The notes below the pieces were generated by a model. It did no database searches. It was given only the letters and a program-made list of their open reading frames with translations, and was not told the DNA's origin. A DNA stretch of 64,000 bases from Rhynochetos jubatus (taxonomy: Eukaryota > Chordata > Aves > Eurypygiformes > Rhynochetidae), in NCBI GenBank assembly GCA_027574665.1, contig CM050655.1:2108001-2172000 (forward strand). The letters are read 5' to 3'. Made by a program: the position numbers and the translations under genes. Below are positions 22,947-45,700 of this stretch, in pieces (the stretch's first letter is position 1; every line of letters starts with the position of its first letter).

Positions 22947-25900
22947 AGGGAGGAGTTGCATCTGCTGGAGTTGAACAGTAGATTTAAGCATGAGTAATAG
23001 TGCAAACAGTGTGTTCCATGAACATATTAGGAGGCAGCAAGAATGGATGAATTTAGCTGCACCTACCACAAAGCATTTTCCATTTCTGCTAAGAAAAGTT
23101 GCAAGTTCTGGTTGACAAATGAAATAATGGATGGGAAAAAGGACAAAACGTGTCAATGAGGAAACTTTACACCTAGGTGAATGGCATTTACATAAAAATC
23201 TGTGCAAAAAATGAGGATAAGGCTTTGGCTCTTCTTGTCCAGGAGGATCACTAGGAAAAAATAAATGCGGATAAAAGAGGATGGTTGCTGGTCTTTGAAT
23301 CCAAGGAATGAGGGTAGAAAATTTCCAGCATAAAAATTTCTTTTACCAAAGGTGCGACATGATTCTAATAGCAGATCATGGTAAAAGAACCAAAGACCCT
23401 CTCATATAATTGAGACTTCTGAGAATCTGCAAAACCCAAAGTATTTTGAGTTCTGCACAGATAGACGGATATCTGTCAGATATTTCTGTTAGGAGCAGGC
23501 TGGTGGCTTTTGGAGGTAATCGTTCTCTTCTGTAGCCTTACGCTGGTCACCTTCTCATGTTCATTGTGAGAGAGCCAAATGGATGGTATCCTTTGAGCTA
23601 GAGAATTGATTCATAAAATAAAACTTGCCTTGGTGAAAGTGACCATCAAAAACACCGACCTGATATGGTAAAGGCCCGTTTCACTGCTTGCGGGACCATT
23701 AATGAAGTGACTCTTCCGTTAGGTGATATTGGGGCATATTTTGTGGGAATGGAGAATAGGGACTTGAGAGGAATCCAAAATATAGCCCCAAAATGCATGT
23801 GCCAGCCTTTACTCTTGGAAAGTCCTCCATCTAGCGAAGACACAGAGATCTTTATTTTATGCTCTGTCTGTATGAAAAATAACTGGCATTGTCCTCCATC
23901 AATATGGAGGAGTTTGCTACAGCTGACATAAAAATGCAAAGTAAACCTCCACAAAATCAGCTCAGCTGTAAATTAAATATCAGTGTTGAATTCAATAATG
24001 CTCAATATTTCAGCAGAAAACAGCATTCTGCAATCTTTCCTTCTTGCCTCGAGTAAGCATCACTTGCATTATTTAGTATTGGCTTTACGGAGATGTCAAA
24101 GGAAGTTGCAAATTTATCTCCATTAATTGATCAATATTACATTGCATTTCTTTTGGTTTCTTTATCTGGTTGATACATAAAAGAAAGAAATTTATTTCCT
24201 ACATGGAAAACTGCAGCGTGTAGGCTGCCAGCTAGTAGAAGAAAATGGGTAAAATTCTTTCCGTTTACAGCTGTGTTAGACCCTTTATTTCCACAAGAGG
24301 TGAATTTGGCTTACGGTCTGGAGAGTTTATTGTTTGGTGTTTAATGTTCCAGAGTGCTTAATTACAAAACAGGAGAATGGGAGACTTTCCCCAGTAAATT
24401 GTAATTAAACAGCACGTTTATTACTAAACCCTACTCAAAGAGGAGCAACCTACCTGTATCTCTTCTCTTGTCGTAGTGTCAAAGATGGAATACCTTCGCC
24501 TTTCAATTCCAGCCTTCCTCAGGCTACTGTCCTATTCAATCTTTCTCTTATGTACTTTGAAAAAAATAGATCTATTTTCTCCTGCAGCAGCTGAGATTTT
24601 CTAATGAAGTGTCTCGCGGACTGTTTTGTGGGTTGGTAGGAGAATACAGGTGTCTGAGGATGACCGGGGAGCTGCTCAGCTCTGGCATCAGAAGCATCGC
24701 AGAGCTTTGAAAAAGGGGAGAATAGGAGCAGCAGAGCTAGGCTTGGAGCCATAAAACACCATCAGCATTGTCGCTGGGAGGGTGGGAGCCAGTTGCTCCG
24801 GTGGCTTCTGGAACTCTGACCAGCTCTAGAACCACTCATTTCATTCCTGAACGTCTCTTGGAGACTGTATTTGGCGGCATCCAGAGTTTGCTAAGCCTGA
24901 GGGCGAGTGAAACCTTCCCTTTGGAGAATGCTGTGGGTCTAGAGGAGGCGATTCATCGATGCTTTTCAGGAACAGACGTTGCTTTCATGTTCAAACCGAT
25001 TTAGAGAGGCTTTTCTGAAGCAACAATTTCTGTCATCATCACATTCTGTTGTTCCTTCTGGTTGTTTCAAGCAGGGACAGGAAGAAGTTTATACAGCCAT
25101 TTACTTTACATTCAAATTTGCAAAATAGGAAGCGTGCTGGAATCAAAACACCACTTCATTAGCAGAACTGACAGAAAATACTTTTAAATGGCTGTATGTG
25201 AAATTCATGTCCTTTATGTTTCAAAAAAGCGAGTTTTGCTTTCGCTTTGACAAACAAGGCCTGTGCATCGTTGTTGTCACGTTACACTTACGGAAGACCC
25301 AGGTATTGTAGCAAGAAATGCACTCAGCGTCTTGTGCGTCTTCTGTGCAATCTATGCTTCAACTACTTTGAATGCATATGTTAAAAAAATTAGCTTTTTT
25401 TTTTTTTTAAATAAACAGCACACTTCTAAATTGCTAAGCAGTTAAAGAGTAGCTATTGGTAACTGCCTCCAAATCTGCGTTGTTCTCATATGGAAAATCC
25501 TTATTAGGTTCATCAAAACAAATGCTTGTTGTCTTTTTTTCTTACTGGTAACCAAACCCTGCCCCATCTTGGGTCATGAGAAATTTTAACTATAATCTTT
25601 TGCTTAATGTCACTGCCTTTTTGGGTTTGCCATGAAACAGAAACTGGATTGAATTTGAGTGATTTGTGCTTGCCCAAGGGTTTCCTGCAGCTTATGGTTT
25701 TCTGCTCGACTCTGCAACTGCTTCTTGAAACTCAGAGTTTACAGTACATACAAATCTGACTTCTGCTTTTGGAAGTTGACACCCTCTTCTGTAAGTGAAA
25801 TGAAATTTGTAGACAGTCATCTGATGTAATTTTGCCTGTATACACATATTTTTCTAGGAAGTGTTCTCTATGCTCTTTAAATTAGTATTTTAATTTCGTC

Positions 25901-27055
25901 ACCACTATGTTTCTTGCACATTGGGGGAAATGGCTGATGCACGTAAAAGGGTCATGAAGACTGTAGTAAGAATAATCTGCAATACTGTGCTTTCCATCTC
26001 AAATCTCAAAAGTCCTTTGCCCTAATCAGGTAGGAATTTGTCATCAAGGTATGGCAGCAAGAGCTCAATTTTGTACATGTGAAAAATGGGCTGTCAATTG
26101 ATGGGAGCTGAGCTAATATTTCTGTGTATTACTCCAGTGAGCTCTTTCCAACCCCAAAATGGTGTTTTCCAACATCGTCACTTCCTTGTGGGGTTTTTCA
26201 TCTCCTCTTCCTCCCAGTACTTGACAGTATGTGCGGATGTTGAAGCATTGACTTGTAATCATGAATGATCATCAGTGAACCACAGAGCTTCCTAATACAG
26301 TGAGAAATGCTTCCTCCCCCAGAAAACCCAATGGAGGTTTAAGAATCAGAGCCCAGCTTCTTATTTTTCAGTGTTTATATGAAATTAATGGGATATGGGA
26401 ATATATGTAGCTTTCTTACGAGGATGGATGATCAGCATGGGTTGTTTTGGGAAACAACAGATGACATCTTGAGCTGTGGGACAGATCTCAAAATGCTTTT
26501 CAATAATAGGATCTATTTGTGCATTACTGCTCAGATTTTGCTGTCTTTTCTGTGGAACCAGTTACAGCTCCTTGAGCTAAAAGTGAAGTAAACTCATTCC
26601 CTTTGTGGATATTTGTTGTGGAGTTTTTTTCAGAAATATCCCCATTGCAGTTCTGCTGAAACTGGGTTTATTAAAAAAAAGAAAAAAAGAGTATTCTTCA
26701 AAATGATTTTGGAGTATCTGAAATATGCGAGGCACCATTAGTTGATTTTGCTCAGTCTTGAGATAAGTATCTATTTCTGTGCTTCAGATTAGATTGATAC
26801 TTATTATGAACAAACGAATCAAACGTATAAAAAATAATAGAAGATTAAATGACACTGCCTTTACACGTTGCTACCCCATGTGTTTCTCCCTGCTGTGATG
26901 GGAGCTGCAGGACTGTGCACACTGTGACTGCCAGCCCACTGCAACTGGACCCAAAGGAAATGGCGTTTTGTCCTCTTTATACACACGTGTGTGTGAATAT
27001 ATATATGTCTGTGTACTTAAGTCATCAGTCATAAATATATGTGCTGCTTTGCTGG
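22947..27055. other. Intron sequence, nothing recognised
   Basis: Mostly AT-rich, with a run of 14 T at 25395-25408 and a short CACACGTGTGTG plus TA tract near 26980-27007. No coding exon or clear mobile element was found. Confidence 0.55.
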
Positions 27056-27140
27056 TTATGATTTTAGAGACTTGCTGTTAATATGGGAATATACACTTTA
27101 TGATTTTAGAGACTTGCTGTTAATATGGGAATATACACTT
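27056..27140. repeat. Perfect 42-bp tandem duplication (two copies)
   Basis: The block starting TTATGATTTTAGAGACTTGC occurs at 27056-27097 and again at 27098-27139 with no mismatch. The identity runs one base further, to 27140. Perfect identity in otherwise unique DNA suggests a recent duplication, or an assembly artefact. Confidence 0.97.
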
Positions 27141-27999
27141 GCTTTCTGATATAGTAATTTTATAGTAGCATTATATATATATACCCAAACACACTTGCTT
27201 ATTAGTAGTAACTTGAAATAAAGAAATTTAAATAAACAACTCCCATTTATCAGACAGCAACGTTTAGTTTCATAGATAACAAGTATTTAAAAAAAATATA
27301 TTTTTTTAAATCAGATTTAAATGGATCTTGATCTATTTCACCAGACAGTGTAAGACCACTCTCCTGCCAAAATATAGTGCCCTCCAAAGGCACCCTTTAA
27401 AGTGTGCTTTGCCTTAATACAGTGACTTCTTCCATTGACCTCTGTATAATGTTACCCTCATTCTTTATTCTGCTGCGGAAATATTTGATGTTTTCTGCCC
27501 CATCCAAATTACCTTCTTACATGTCTAGTTAGGCATATGGTGTCTAAACTTATTTCAGAGTCTTCAAAGTTTGCTTTTTCTTGTTGGTGTGTCATGTTGG
27601 AGTAGCATAGCTAGGCTAGAGCCATTCTTGCTTTTTGGGGTACTGTGGATATAGTGGTGTAGAATTCCCATGGATACGTAGGGCTGACAGGACTATAGAG
27701 CATATGTATTATGTAGGGGGAATTTGTCATGAGTACCTCTGGTTTCCCTCTGCAGGACATAGGGTATAATCTCTTACCTCCTGAGCCAGACCATCCCTGC
27801 AGTAGCTCGGCAGAGCGACAAAAACTTGGCATACAAGGTGTTTGGGGTTTTTTTCCCAAAGCCGGGATACACATGGTGAGCAGACCAAACCCCCTCACTG
27901 AGCCAGCATCTCTTACAAGAGAGGCAGACAAAACAAGGGCAGAGTCACAGCCTCTACTGGCTATTTGAAGGCCCTCAGGAGCACAGGGATCTTCCATCA
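27141..27999. other. Intron sequence leading into the long CR1
   Basis: The AT-rich tracts end near 27350. From about 27700 the base composition rises in GC, as in the CR1 that follows. The 5' untranslated region of that element could therefore begin within this stretch. I could not place the exact boundary. Confidence 0.45.
27286..27310. repeat. AT-only near-palindrome
   Basis: TTT, eight A, TATA, seven T and AAA form a near-perfect self-complementary AT tract with a single extra A. It is a low-complexity sequence prone to cruciform formation or breakage. Confidence 0.85.
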
Positions 28000-28112
28000 C
28001 CCATCAAGGTGGAATAAAGGTGGTGTGGGGAGTCGTCTGGGAGTGCTGCAGGAGCTTGAGCGGTCAGTCACCCAACCAGGAACAGCTGTGGCTGTAACCT
28101 GACCGAAAGCTG

Positions 28113-29169
28113 TTGGCAAAAGAAATGTGGCAACCCAGACAAAGGTCCCATGTAAACATGTCGGTGTCCAGGCCCCCAGCTGCAGGGAGTGCTGGAGACT
28201 TTCACTGGGAACGAAGGGCTGCAGGGACAACCTGTGTTCACTGCGAGTGGGTAAATGATCTGCTCAGCCTGGTGGCTGAGCTGAAAGAGGAAGTGGAAAG
28301 GCTGAGGACTATAAGGGAGTGTGAGAGAGAGATGGGCTGGTGGACTCAGACTCTCCCACCCCTGAGGGAAAGGCAACAGCATCCACATGAGGCACAGGAT
28401 CTTCTAGCCTCTTGCCACCAGGTAAGAGGAGGGGACCTAAGAGATGGGGGGGAATGGAAACAGGTCCCTCCTTGGGGAGGCAGGTGAATCTCCTGCAGGC
28501 CTCCCTTGCCTTCCTAGTTACTGCTGCTCAACAGATATGGGGCTTTGGAAACTGAGGGCCAGGCAAATGAGGATGGAAATGAAGGACCAACCGAGGAGAC
28601 ATCTAGGGTGTGTCAGTCACCCGCACACCTTAGGGCTGGTTCAATCAAGAAAAAAAGGAGGGTGCTTGTAGTAGGCGATTCCCTTATGAGGTGAACTGAG
28701 GGCCCCATATGTCAATTGAATTCCTCCCACAGGGAAGTCTGCTGCCTCCCTGGGGCCCGGGTTAGGCATATTAGTAGGAAACTCCCTGGTCTTGTGTGGC
28801 CCTCAGACTACTACCCGCCTTTGGTCTTCCAAGCTGGTAGTGATGAGATCACAGAGCAAAGTCCAAAAGTGATTAAAAAGGACTTCGGGTCATTAGGGAG
28901 ATTGGTTGCAGGATCGGGAGCACAGGTAGTGTTTTCCTTAATCCCTTCAGTGGCAGGGAAGTACACTGAAAGAAAACACATCTGATGATTGATTGATTAA
29001 CACATGGCTGAGAGGCTGGTGCCACCAACAGAATTTTGGGTTTTTTGTTCACGGGAAGGTTTACACAGCACCGGGTCTACTGGCAACAGATGGGCTTCAG
29101 CTGTCTCAAAGGGAAAAAAGGATCCTCGCACATGAGCTGGTAGGGCTCATAGGAAGGTCTTTAAACTAG
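28113..29169 (+). pseudogene. CR1 ORF1 remnant: coiled coil plus SGNH-type esterase
   Basis: In family members ORF1 encodes an RNA-binding protein with an esterase domain. Visible here is a CVHC cysteine pair (28233-28244), followed by a leucine-rich coiled coil (DLLSLVAELKEEVERLR). A VLVVGDSL block (28662-28685) carries the GDSL serine motif. REVCCLPGARVRHIS and SGAQVVFSL then represent the middle of the esterase fold. The C-terminal TDGLQLSQ block (29086-29109) stands where the catalytic DxxH motif is expected, with Gln (CAG, 29098-29100) in place of His. Lesions: a stop at 28485-28487 with a frame change, a TGA at 28692-28694 just after the GDSL motif, and another frame change before 29086. 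The ORF would end at the TAG at 29167-29169. Domain assignment is from recalled CR1 family structure. Confidence 0.82.
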
Positions 29170-29479
29170 ATTTGAAGGGGTAAGGGAATGGGACTGGGCA
29201 GGCCAGAGAGGAGCCCGTGCGCAGCATGCCGGTGCTGGTGGGATGGTGTGCTGGTAAGGCCGTTCAATCTGCTGGTTTCAGTTGAGATGGGGGATGGGGA
29301 TGCATCCACCTGGGGAATAAATCAGGTCAACCAGGCTTGGCACCAAGGCTTCTTACCTACCACCAAAGACAATGACGAAAAGGCAGACCAACCTGGGAAT
29401 GTGGATGACAATGGTATATCCTCCTGCTCTCCTCCAGAAAAACCTGTGTGCTTGGCCACCTCTGAAATGCGTATACACT

Positions 29480-32191
29480 AACACACGCAGGATGGGGAAC
29501 AAGCAAGAGGAACTAAAGATCTGCGTGCTCTCTCAGGTCTATGATCTCATTGCAATTACTGACACATGGTGGGACAGTTCACATGACTGGAACACTGTCA
29601 TGGATGGCTATGTCCTTTTTAGGAAAGTTAGGTCAGCAAGGCAAGGAGGTGGAGTTGCTCTTTATGTGGGAGAACAACTGGAATATATCGAGCTTTCCCT
29701 GGGAGTGGATGAAGAGCAAGGGGAATGCTTGTGGGTAAGGATCGAGGGGCAGACTAATATGGGAGACACTGTTGTGGGTGTTTACTACAGGCCACCTGAT
29801 CAGGATGAGGAAGCTGATGAGGCCTTCTACAGGCATCTGGAAGTAGCCTCACAATCACTGGCTCTGGTTGTCATGGGGGACTTCAATTACCCTGACATTT
29901 ACTGGAGAAGCTACACAGCCAGGGATGCACAGTCCAGGACATTCCTCCAGTGCACTGACAATAACTTCTTGATGCAGATGGTAAGGAGCCGACAAGGAGA
30001 GGGGTAGTGCTGGACCTTGTACTGATGAACAAGGAGGGACTTGTCGAGGATGTGAAGGTAGGCGGCAACCTTGGATGTAGTGACCATGAGATGATGGAGT
30101 TCAGGATCATATGCAGCAGGCACAGAGACACAAGCAGGGTCACTACCTTAGACTTCAGAAGGGCTAAATTTGGTCTCTTCCAGGACCTGATTGGAGAAGT
30201 CCTGTGGGATAGAACTCCAGATGGTAGGGGGGCCCTAGAGAGCTGGTTAATATTCAAGCACCATTTCCTCCAAGCTCAAGACTGGAGCATCCTGAAGAGC
30301 AAGAAATCAAGTAAGAGAGCTAGGAGACCTGCATGGATGAGCAGGGAGCTGATGAATAAACTTAAGCAGAAGAAGGAAGGATATAGAACATGGAAGAAGG
30401 GGCTGACCACTTGGGAGGAATACAAGAAAGTTGTCAGAGGATGTAGGGATGCGACAAGGAAAGCTACGGCCTCCTTAGAACTGAACCTCGCAAGAGAGGT
30501 CAAGGACAACAAGAAAGACTTTTTCAAGTACATTGGAGGAAAAAAGAAGACCAGAGGAAATGTTGTCCCACTGCTGAATGAAGTGGGTGCCCTGATGACC
30601 GAGGATGTGGAGGAGGCGGAGTTACTGAATGCTGCCTTTGCCTCGGTCTTTGCTGCTAAGACCAGCCCTCAGGAGTCCCAGAGCTTGAAAACCATGGAGA
30701 AAGTCATGAGAAAGGAAGGTTTTGCCTGAACATCCACAAATCCATGGGCCCTGATGGGATGCACCCATGAGTGCTGAAGGAGCTGGCGGAAGTAATTGCT
30801 GAGCCACTGTCCATAATCTTTGAAAAGACGTGGAGAACAGGAGAGGTGCCTGAAGACTGGAGGAAAGCCAGTGTTACCCCAACCTTCAAAAAAAGGCAAG
30901 AAGGAGGACCCAGGTAACTATAGGCCTGTCAGTCTCACTTCCATCCCTGGAAAGATGATGGAACAACTTGTTCTGGGTGCCATCTCAAAGCATGCTGAGG
31001 AAAGGAAGCTTATCCTGAGTAGTCAGCATGGATTCAACAAGGGGAAGTCATGCTTGACCAATCTGATAGCTTTTTATGATGGCATCACTAGATGGGTAGA
31101 TGAGGGGAAGGCAGTGGATGTGGTGTACCTTGACTTCAGCAAGGCTTTTGACATGGTCTCCCATGGCATCCTCATAGCCAAGATTAGGAAGTGCAGACTG
31201 GATCACTGGGAGGTGAGGTGGATTGGGAACTGGCTGACAGAAAGAGCTCAGAGTTGTGGTCAATGGAGCAGAGTCTAGTTGGAGGCCTGTGGCTAGTGGT
31301 ATCCCCCAGGGGTCAGTGCTGGGTCCAGCCGTATTCAATATATTCATCAATGACCTGGACAAAGGGATGGGATGTGCTCTCAGCAAGTTTGCTGACCATA
31401 CCAAACTGGGAGGAGTGACTGCCATGCCAGAAGGCCGTGCTGCCATCCAGTGTGACCTGGCCAGGCTGGAGAGCTGGGCGGGGAGAAATGGAATGCAGTT
31501 CAATAAAGGCAAGTGTAAAGTGCTGCATCTGGGGAGGAACAACCCCATGGTTCAGGACAGGTTGGGGGCTGTTCTCTTGGAGGGCAGCTCTGGGGGAAAT
31601 GACCTTGGAGTCCTGGTGGACAATAGGATGACCAGGAGCCAACAGTGTGCCCTAGTGGCCAAGAAGGCCAATGGCATCCTGGGATGCATTAAGAAGGGTG
31701 TGGCCAGGTGGTCGAGGGAAGTTATCCTCCCCCTCTACTCTGTGCTGGTGGGGCCTCCCCTGGAGTGCTGTGTCTAGTTCTGGGGTCCTCAGCTCCAGAA
31801 GGACAAGGAGCTACTGGAGAGGGTCCAGTGCAGGGCCACTGAGGTGATGAAGGGCCTGGAGCACCTTCCATGTGAGGAAAGGCTGAGAGAGCTGGGGCTG
31901 TTCAGCTTGGAGAAGAGGAGCCTGAGGGGGATCTTTATCAATGCTTATCAGTATCTAAAGGGTGGGTGTCAGGGGGATGAGGCCAGGCTCTTCTCAGTGG
32001 TGTCCAGTGACAGGACTAGGGGCAGTGGCCATAAACTGGAAAACAGAAGGTTCACCCTGAATGTGAGGAAACCCTTCTTCCCTATGAGGGTGACAGAGCC
32101 CTGGGACAGGCTGGCCAGAGAGGTGGGGGAATCTCCTTCCCTGGAGACTTTCCAAAGCTGCCTGGACTTGTTCCTGTGTGATCTACTCTAG
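29480..32191 (+). pseudogene. CR1 ORF2 remnant: endonuclease and reverse transcriptase
   Basis: An APE-type endonuclease is visible as MGNKQEELKICVLSQVYDLI, ITDTWWD (29555-29575, Asp where Glu is usual), GGGVALYV, MGDFNYPDI (GDFN at 29876-29887) and CSDHE (Asp-His at 30082-30087). Reverse-transcriptase blocks follow: [73 protein letters not shown], and FADH (31388-31399) instead of FADD. The last open segment runs 31256-32191 through one stop. Lesions: frameshift near 30000, frame loss at 30700-30730, TGA at 30768-30770 (a CGA to TGA change fits methyl-CpG decay), frameshift at the A-run 30887-30894, frameshift near 31250, and TAG at 31775-31777. Confidence 0.9.
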
Positions 32192-32228
32192 GGGATCCTG
32201 CTCTGGCAGGGGGGTTGGACTAGATGAA

Positions 32229-42675
<10,447 letters not shown>

Positions 42676-42772
42676 CCAGATTGCAGATGGACAGCCTGTT
42701 CAGCCTCTCCTTGTAAGGCTGTTGCTCTCTGGAAAATGTTGTTACCTCCTTTGGACTCTCTGAGGCCTCACT
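42676..42772 (-). mobile_element. Degraded CR1 fragment, antisense
   Basis: The stretch TTCTCTCCAGATTGCAGATG, then CAGCCTGTTCAGCCTCTCCT, TGTAAGGCTGTTGCTCTCTG and CCTCCTTTGGACTCTCTGAG follows the antisense CR1 order: CTTCTCCAGGCTGAAC, CTCTCAGCCTCTCCTCATAAGG, GTGCTCCAG, CCTCCTCTGGACTCTCTCC. It is clearly diverged and lacks the 3' tail. Confidence 0.6.
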
Positions 42773-45700
42773 GGGCCCTCACTGAGTCAAACTGTCTGAT
42801 AGGATGGGGGATACGGGTATGCTGAGGGGTTATTTAGCAGCAAACGATGCCCTCAGTCTTGTTTGTTGTATGATGTTCAATATCACATTTTGGTGTCTGG
42901 CCTTGTTTAAGAAAACGTAAATGTTGTCAAAAACGTTGCTGTGGAAATAAACAGGGAAGTTTTCCTTTCCAGACTGTAGGAAACAGGCTGAAAGCTGAAC
43001 CATGGGCTGTGTCAGTGGGAGCTGCACAGCTGGGAAGGGGCAGGGAGAGGGATGAGCCTCTGTGGTGTTGGAATTTTCGGATGTTCAAGTCAGACTTTAA
43101 AAATTTGAGAAATTTATAGTGCTGTAATTTATACTCTTGACCTTACAAGTAGGGAATCCAAAACTTCCTAGTATATAACATTTTTAAAAAATTTTAATTG
43201 TAGTTCTGTGAACTTGTGTTCAGCCTTACTAGCTATTAGTCCTCTAAAAAAAAAAAAAAAATTGCAGAATTCCCATTATGCCTCCCAAATATTATCAAGA
43301 AAGAAAAAAGAGTAAGTTGGAAGGATTTGTTTTTTCTTATGTCAAAAGATTTTTTTTTTTTTCTTTCTTGACAACTAAGAGCTCAACAAAGAGTAATTGT
43401 ATGTGCTGTGTTTTGGCTTCTTTTGAATTCTGAACTCTTTCTCCCTTACTTAGTTTTTTGAATTTCCCCCTGGAAGGTTTATGGTAAATTATTTAGCTTC
43501 TGTGGGATTTCTGTCTAATGAAAGTAACTGCAGAAGCATACAAGGTTTCCTACATTTTCTCCATGTTAGATGCTAAAGAAATATGTGAGCATCAGGCTGC
43601 CTCGGGATGGGCTATCTGTTAGTATAGTTTACATGAGAAAAATTGCAAATAAAAATATGAGTGTTCTAGGGCCATTGTAAAGGCGAGCGATGCTCCTGCA
43701 CAGTACTTGTTCCTTGGATAAAGATGCCCTTGGCTTCTGGATGTGAACAGTTCCACCCACCTGGGTGTTTGCAGGAAAAAGGTTTGTCTCCATAGACAAT
43801 TAGCTTGAAACCTCCTTTTATGATTCTCTGGAAAGCTATTTAGCAGTAAGTTTTTCTTCTTCCTTCCCCTTGCTCGTCATAGCCCTGCTTTGGAGCCTTG
43901 CACTGGGGCGCGTCATGCCTTCGCACAGGACAGTCTCCTTCCCGAGCAGAGCAGAATTAGCATGCAGCACAGCATGAGCAGTAAAATTTATTTTCTGCAT
44001 GGTTAAAGGTCATCGATAGATCTCTGCAGACATTTAAAAAGCCCCTAAAGGATGCCCAAAGTACTTCTGTTGACAGACCAGCACATTTCTTTGTCCTGTA
44101 TTGTTTTACAGGGAGCACAATGGAGACCAGGAGTGCCTCCCAGCCTGGAGATTCAGAGCAGCACTTCTGCTCTTGGTGTCTGTGTAGTGAAGAAATACGT
44201 GTGTGGACACTGAAACTAAAAGCATTCTTCTCTTAAGTACTCCCCAAGTATGGTGCTTATAGTTTCCTTATTTTGATTGCTTTTTTAGCTATTGCATGGC
44301 TCAGAATAAAGTAATGCACCCCTATAGCAATGTCGGGTCAATGCAGGACATCTTTCTATCCTATTTGTGGTCACCCCTGGAGGAACGGAGCTCTTTGTAG
44401 CGGGAGAGGGAACAGAAATGAGGGAGAAAAGCAGACAGCATATGTGGGATTACACAGGAGGCATGGAGAGCAGATTTTACGGGAAATCAGGAGGGACTGT
44501 GGAGTTTGTTGTGACTGACAAAGCTGCTAGAAGTTGCGGATGGGAGGTAGGTGGCTCTTTCTGAAAGCTGTCTCCGCTCTCATGTTTGTGGCATGGGTAT
44601 TTTCAGAGTAAGAGGAGTTGGTGCAGCAGATGGGTATTCCATGTGCTGTATTACATAGTGTTTGAGGTTATATTTAATATAGGGAAAAACAAAATAGAGA
44701 CAGAAGAAAACGTGTTATCTACAACACTGCTGACTCTGCTAGTAGGTTTTTTCTCCTTTTTGCCATCTGTGATTGCTGATTTACCTTTAGGAATTGCAGA
44801 TTTCTTTGGGCAGGGCTGGTGTGCTCCTCTACATTACCAGGCTCGTTTTGGGGCTTCGGGTTTGCAGGTGGCTGATGTGGGCTATATTCTCTCTATCCTT
44901 TTAATGCCTGTGCATAAACATGCAGTTCGTCTTGGTAGACACTGTCGCTCTATATCATTGAGGGGCCTCTCCAGCAGCAAGCAGCCTCTGGAACAAGCGT
45001 GTAGCCACCACAGAGTCTGGGTTTCCAAGCAGGTCTTCCTCTGATCACCCTGGTGCTGTATTCTGCAGGCACAAAGGTCCCTGTAAGGTTTTTAAGGGCA
45101 CGGACGTGACTCAGCATGTGAGGACTTCATCTCCTCCCGTCTGCCGTCAGGGGTGAAACTCAAGTCCGAGGGAGCAAGAAGCAGCCCTCCAGTTGTAGAT
45201 GTTTTGCAGGCAATTTCTGTGTTGATAAAAGGAAATGTGTTCATTATTTAGTGTTTAGTGCACCATCTTCATTCTTGATACACTTCTGTTACTTTGATTG
45301 TCTTCGCACTGTGGTAATGGGGCCGTTCAGTGTCTCGGTTTCATGGGCGCTGTTTGAAGTGGGGGTTTTTTACATAAAGCAAGTGTTGTGGGAAAATATT
45401 TCAGGTTAAGAAAGGACTGTTTAGGGCAGCTAGAACTGTATATTAGCAAGCCTTTATCTGCCGTGGCTTTGTATCACTGCCATGATGTGTCATTTTAAAA
45501 TAGTGATTAATGCTATATATCCATTGTAGTTCTAAAAGAAGCAAAATTCTCAATAGGAGCTGAAAAATGCTACTGTATTTTCAGGACTGTACACTGTCTC
45601 ATCAGGCTTACTGGGCTTTTTCATTTGCAGATACTCCATGACAGAACAACTGAAATCTTCTCTATTATGTGAATCTTCTAACCGCAATTCCATTTGCTAG

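Larger units (their letters stand above)
28000..32228 (+). mobile_element. Nearly full-length CR1 LINE, sense, inactive
   Basis: About 4.2 kb shows the complete CR1 order. First comes an ORF1 with a coiled-coil and esterase region (28113-29169). ORF2 follows with endonuclease (about 29480-30100), linker, reverse transcriptase (about 30790-31480) and a C-terminal segment to the stop at 32189-32191. The usual 3' region begins (CTGGCAGGGGGGTTGGACTAGATGA) but breaks off near 32228, without the GGTCCCTTCCAACC block or the terminal ATTCTATGATTCTATGA repeat. The start at about 28000 is approximate and may be up to 300 bp further left. It lies about 1.06 kb upstream of the PRKG1 exon in the same orientation. 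Several frameshifts, stops and catalytic-residue losses show it is dead. Confidence 0.93.

Noticed and set aside
31048..31642. Open frames on the - strand within the long CR1
   Set aside because: Antisense shadows of the reverse-transcriptase coding region.
44586..45044. 152-codon open frame on the + strand
   Set aside because: Hydrophobic stretches reflect T-rich DNA; no homology recognised and no supporting context.
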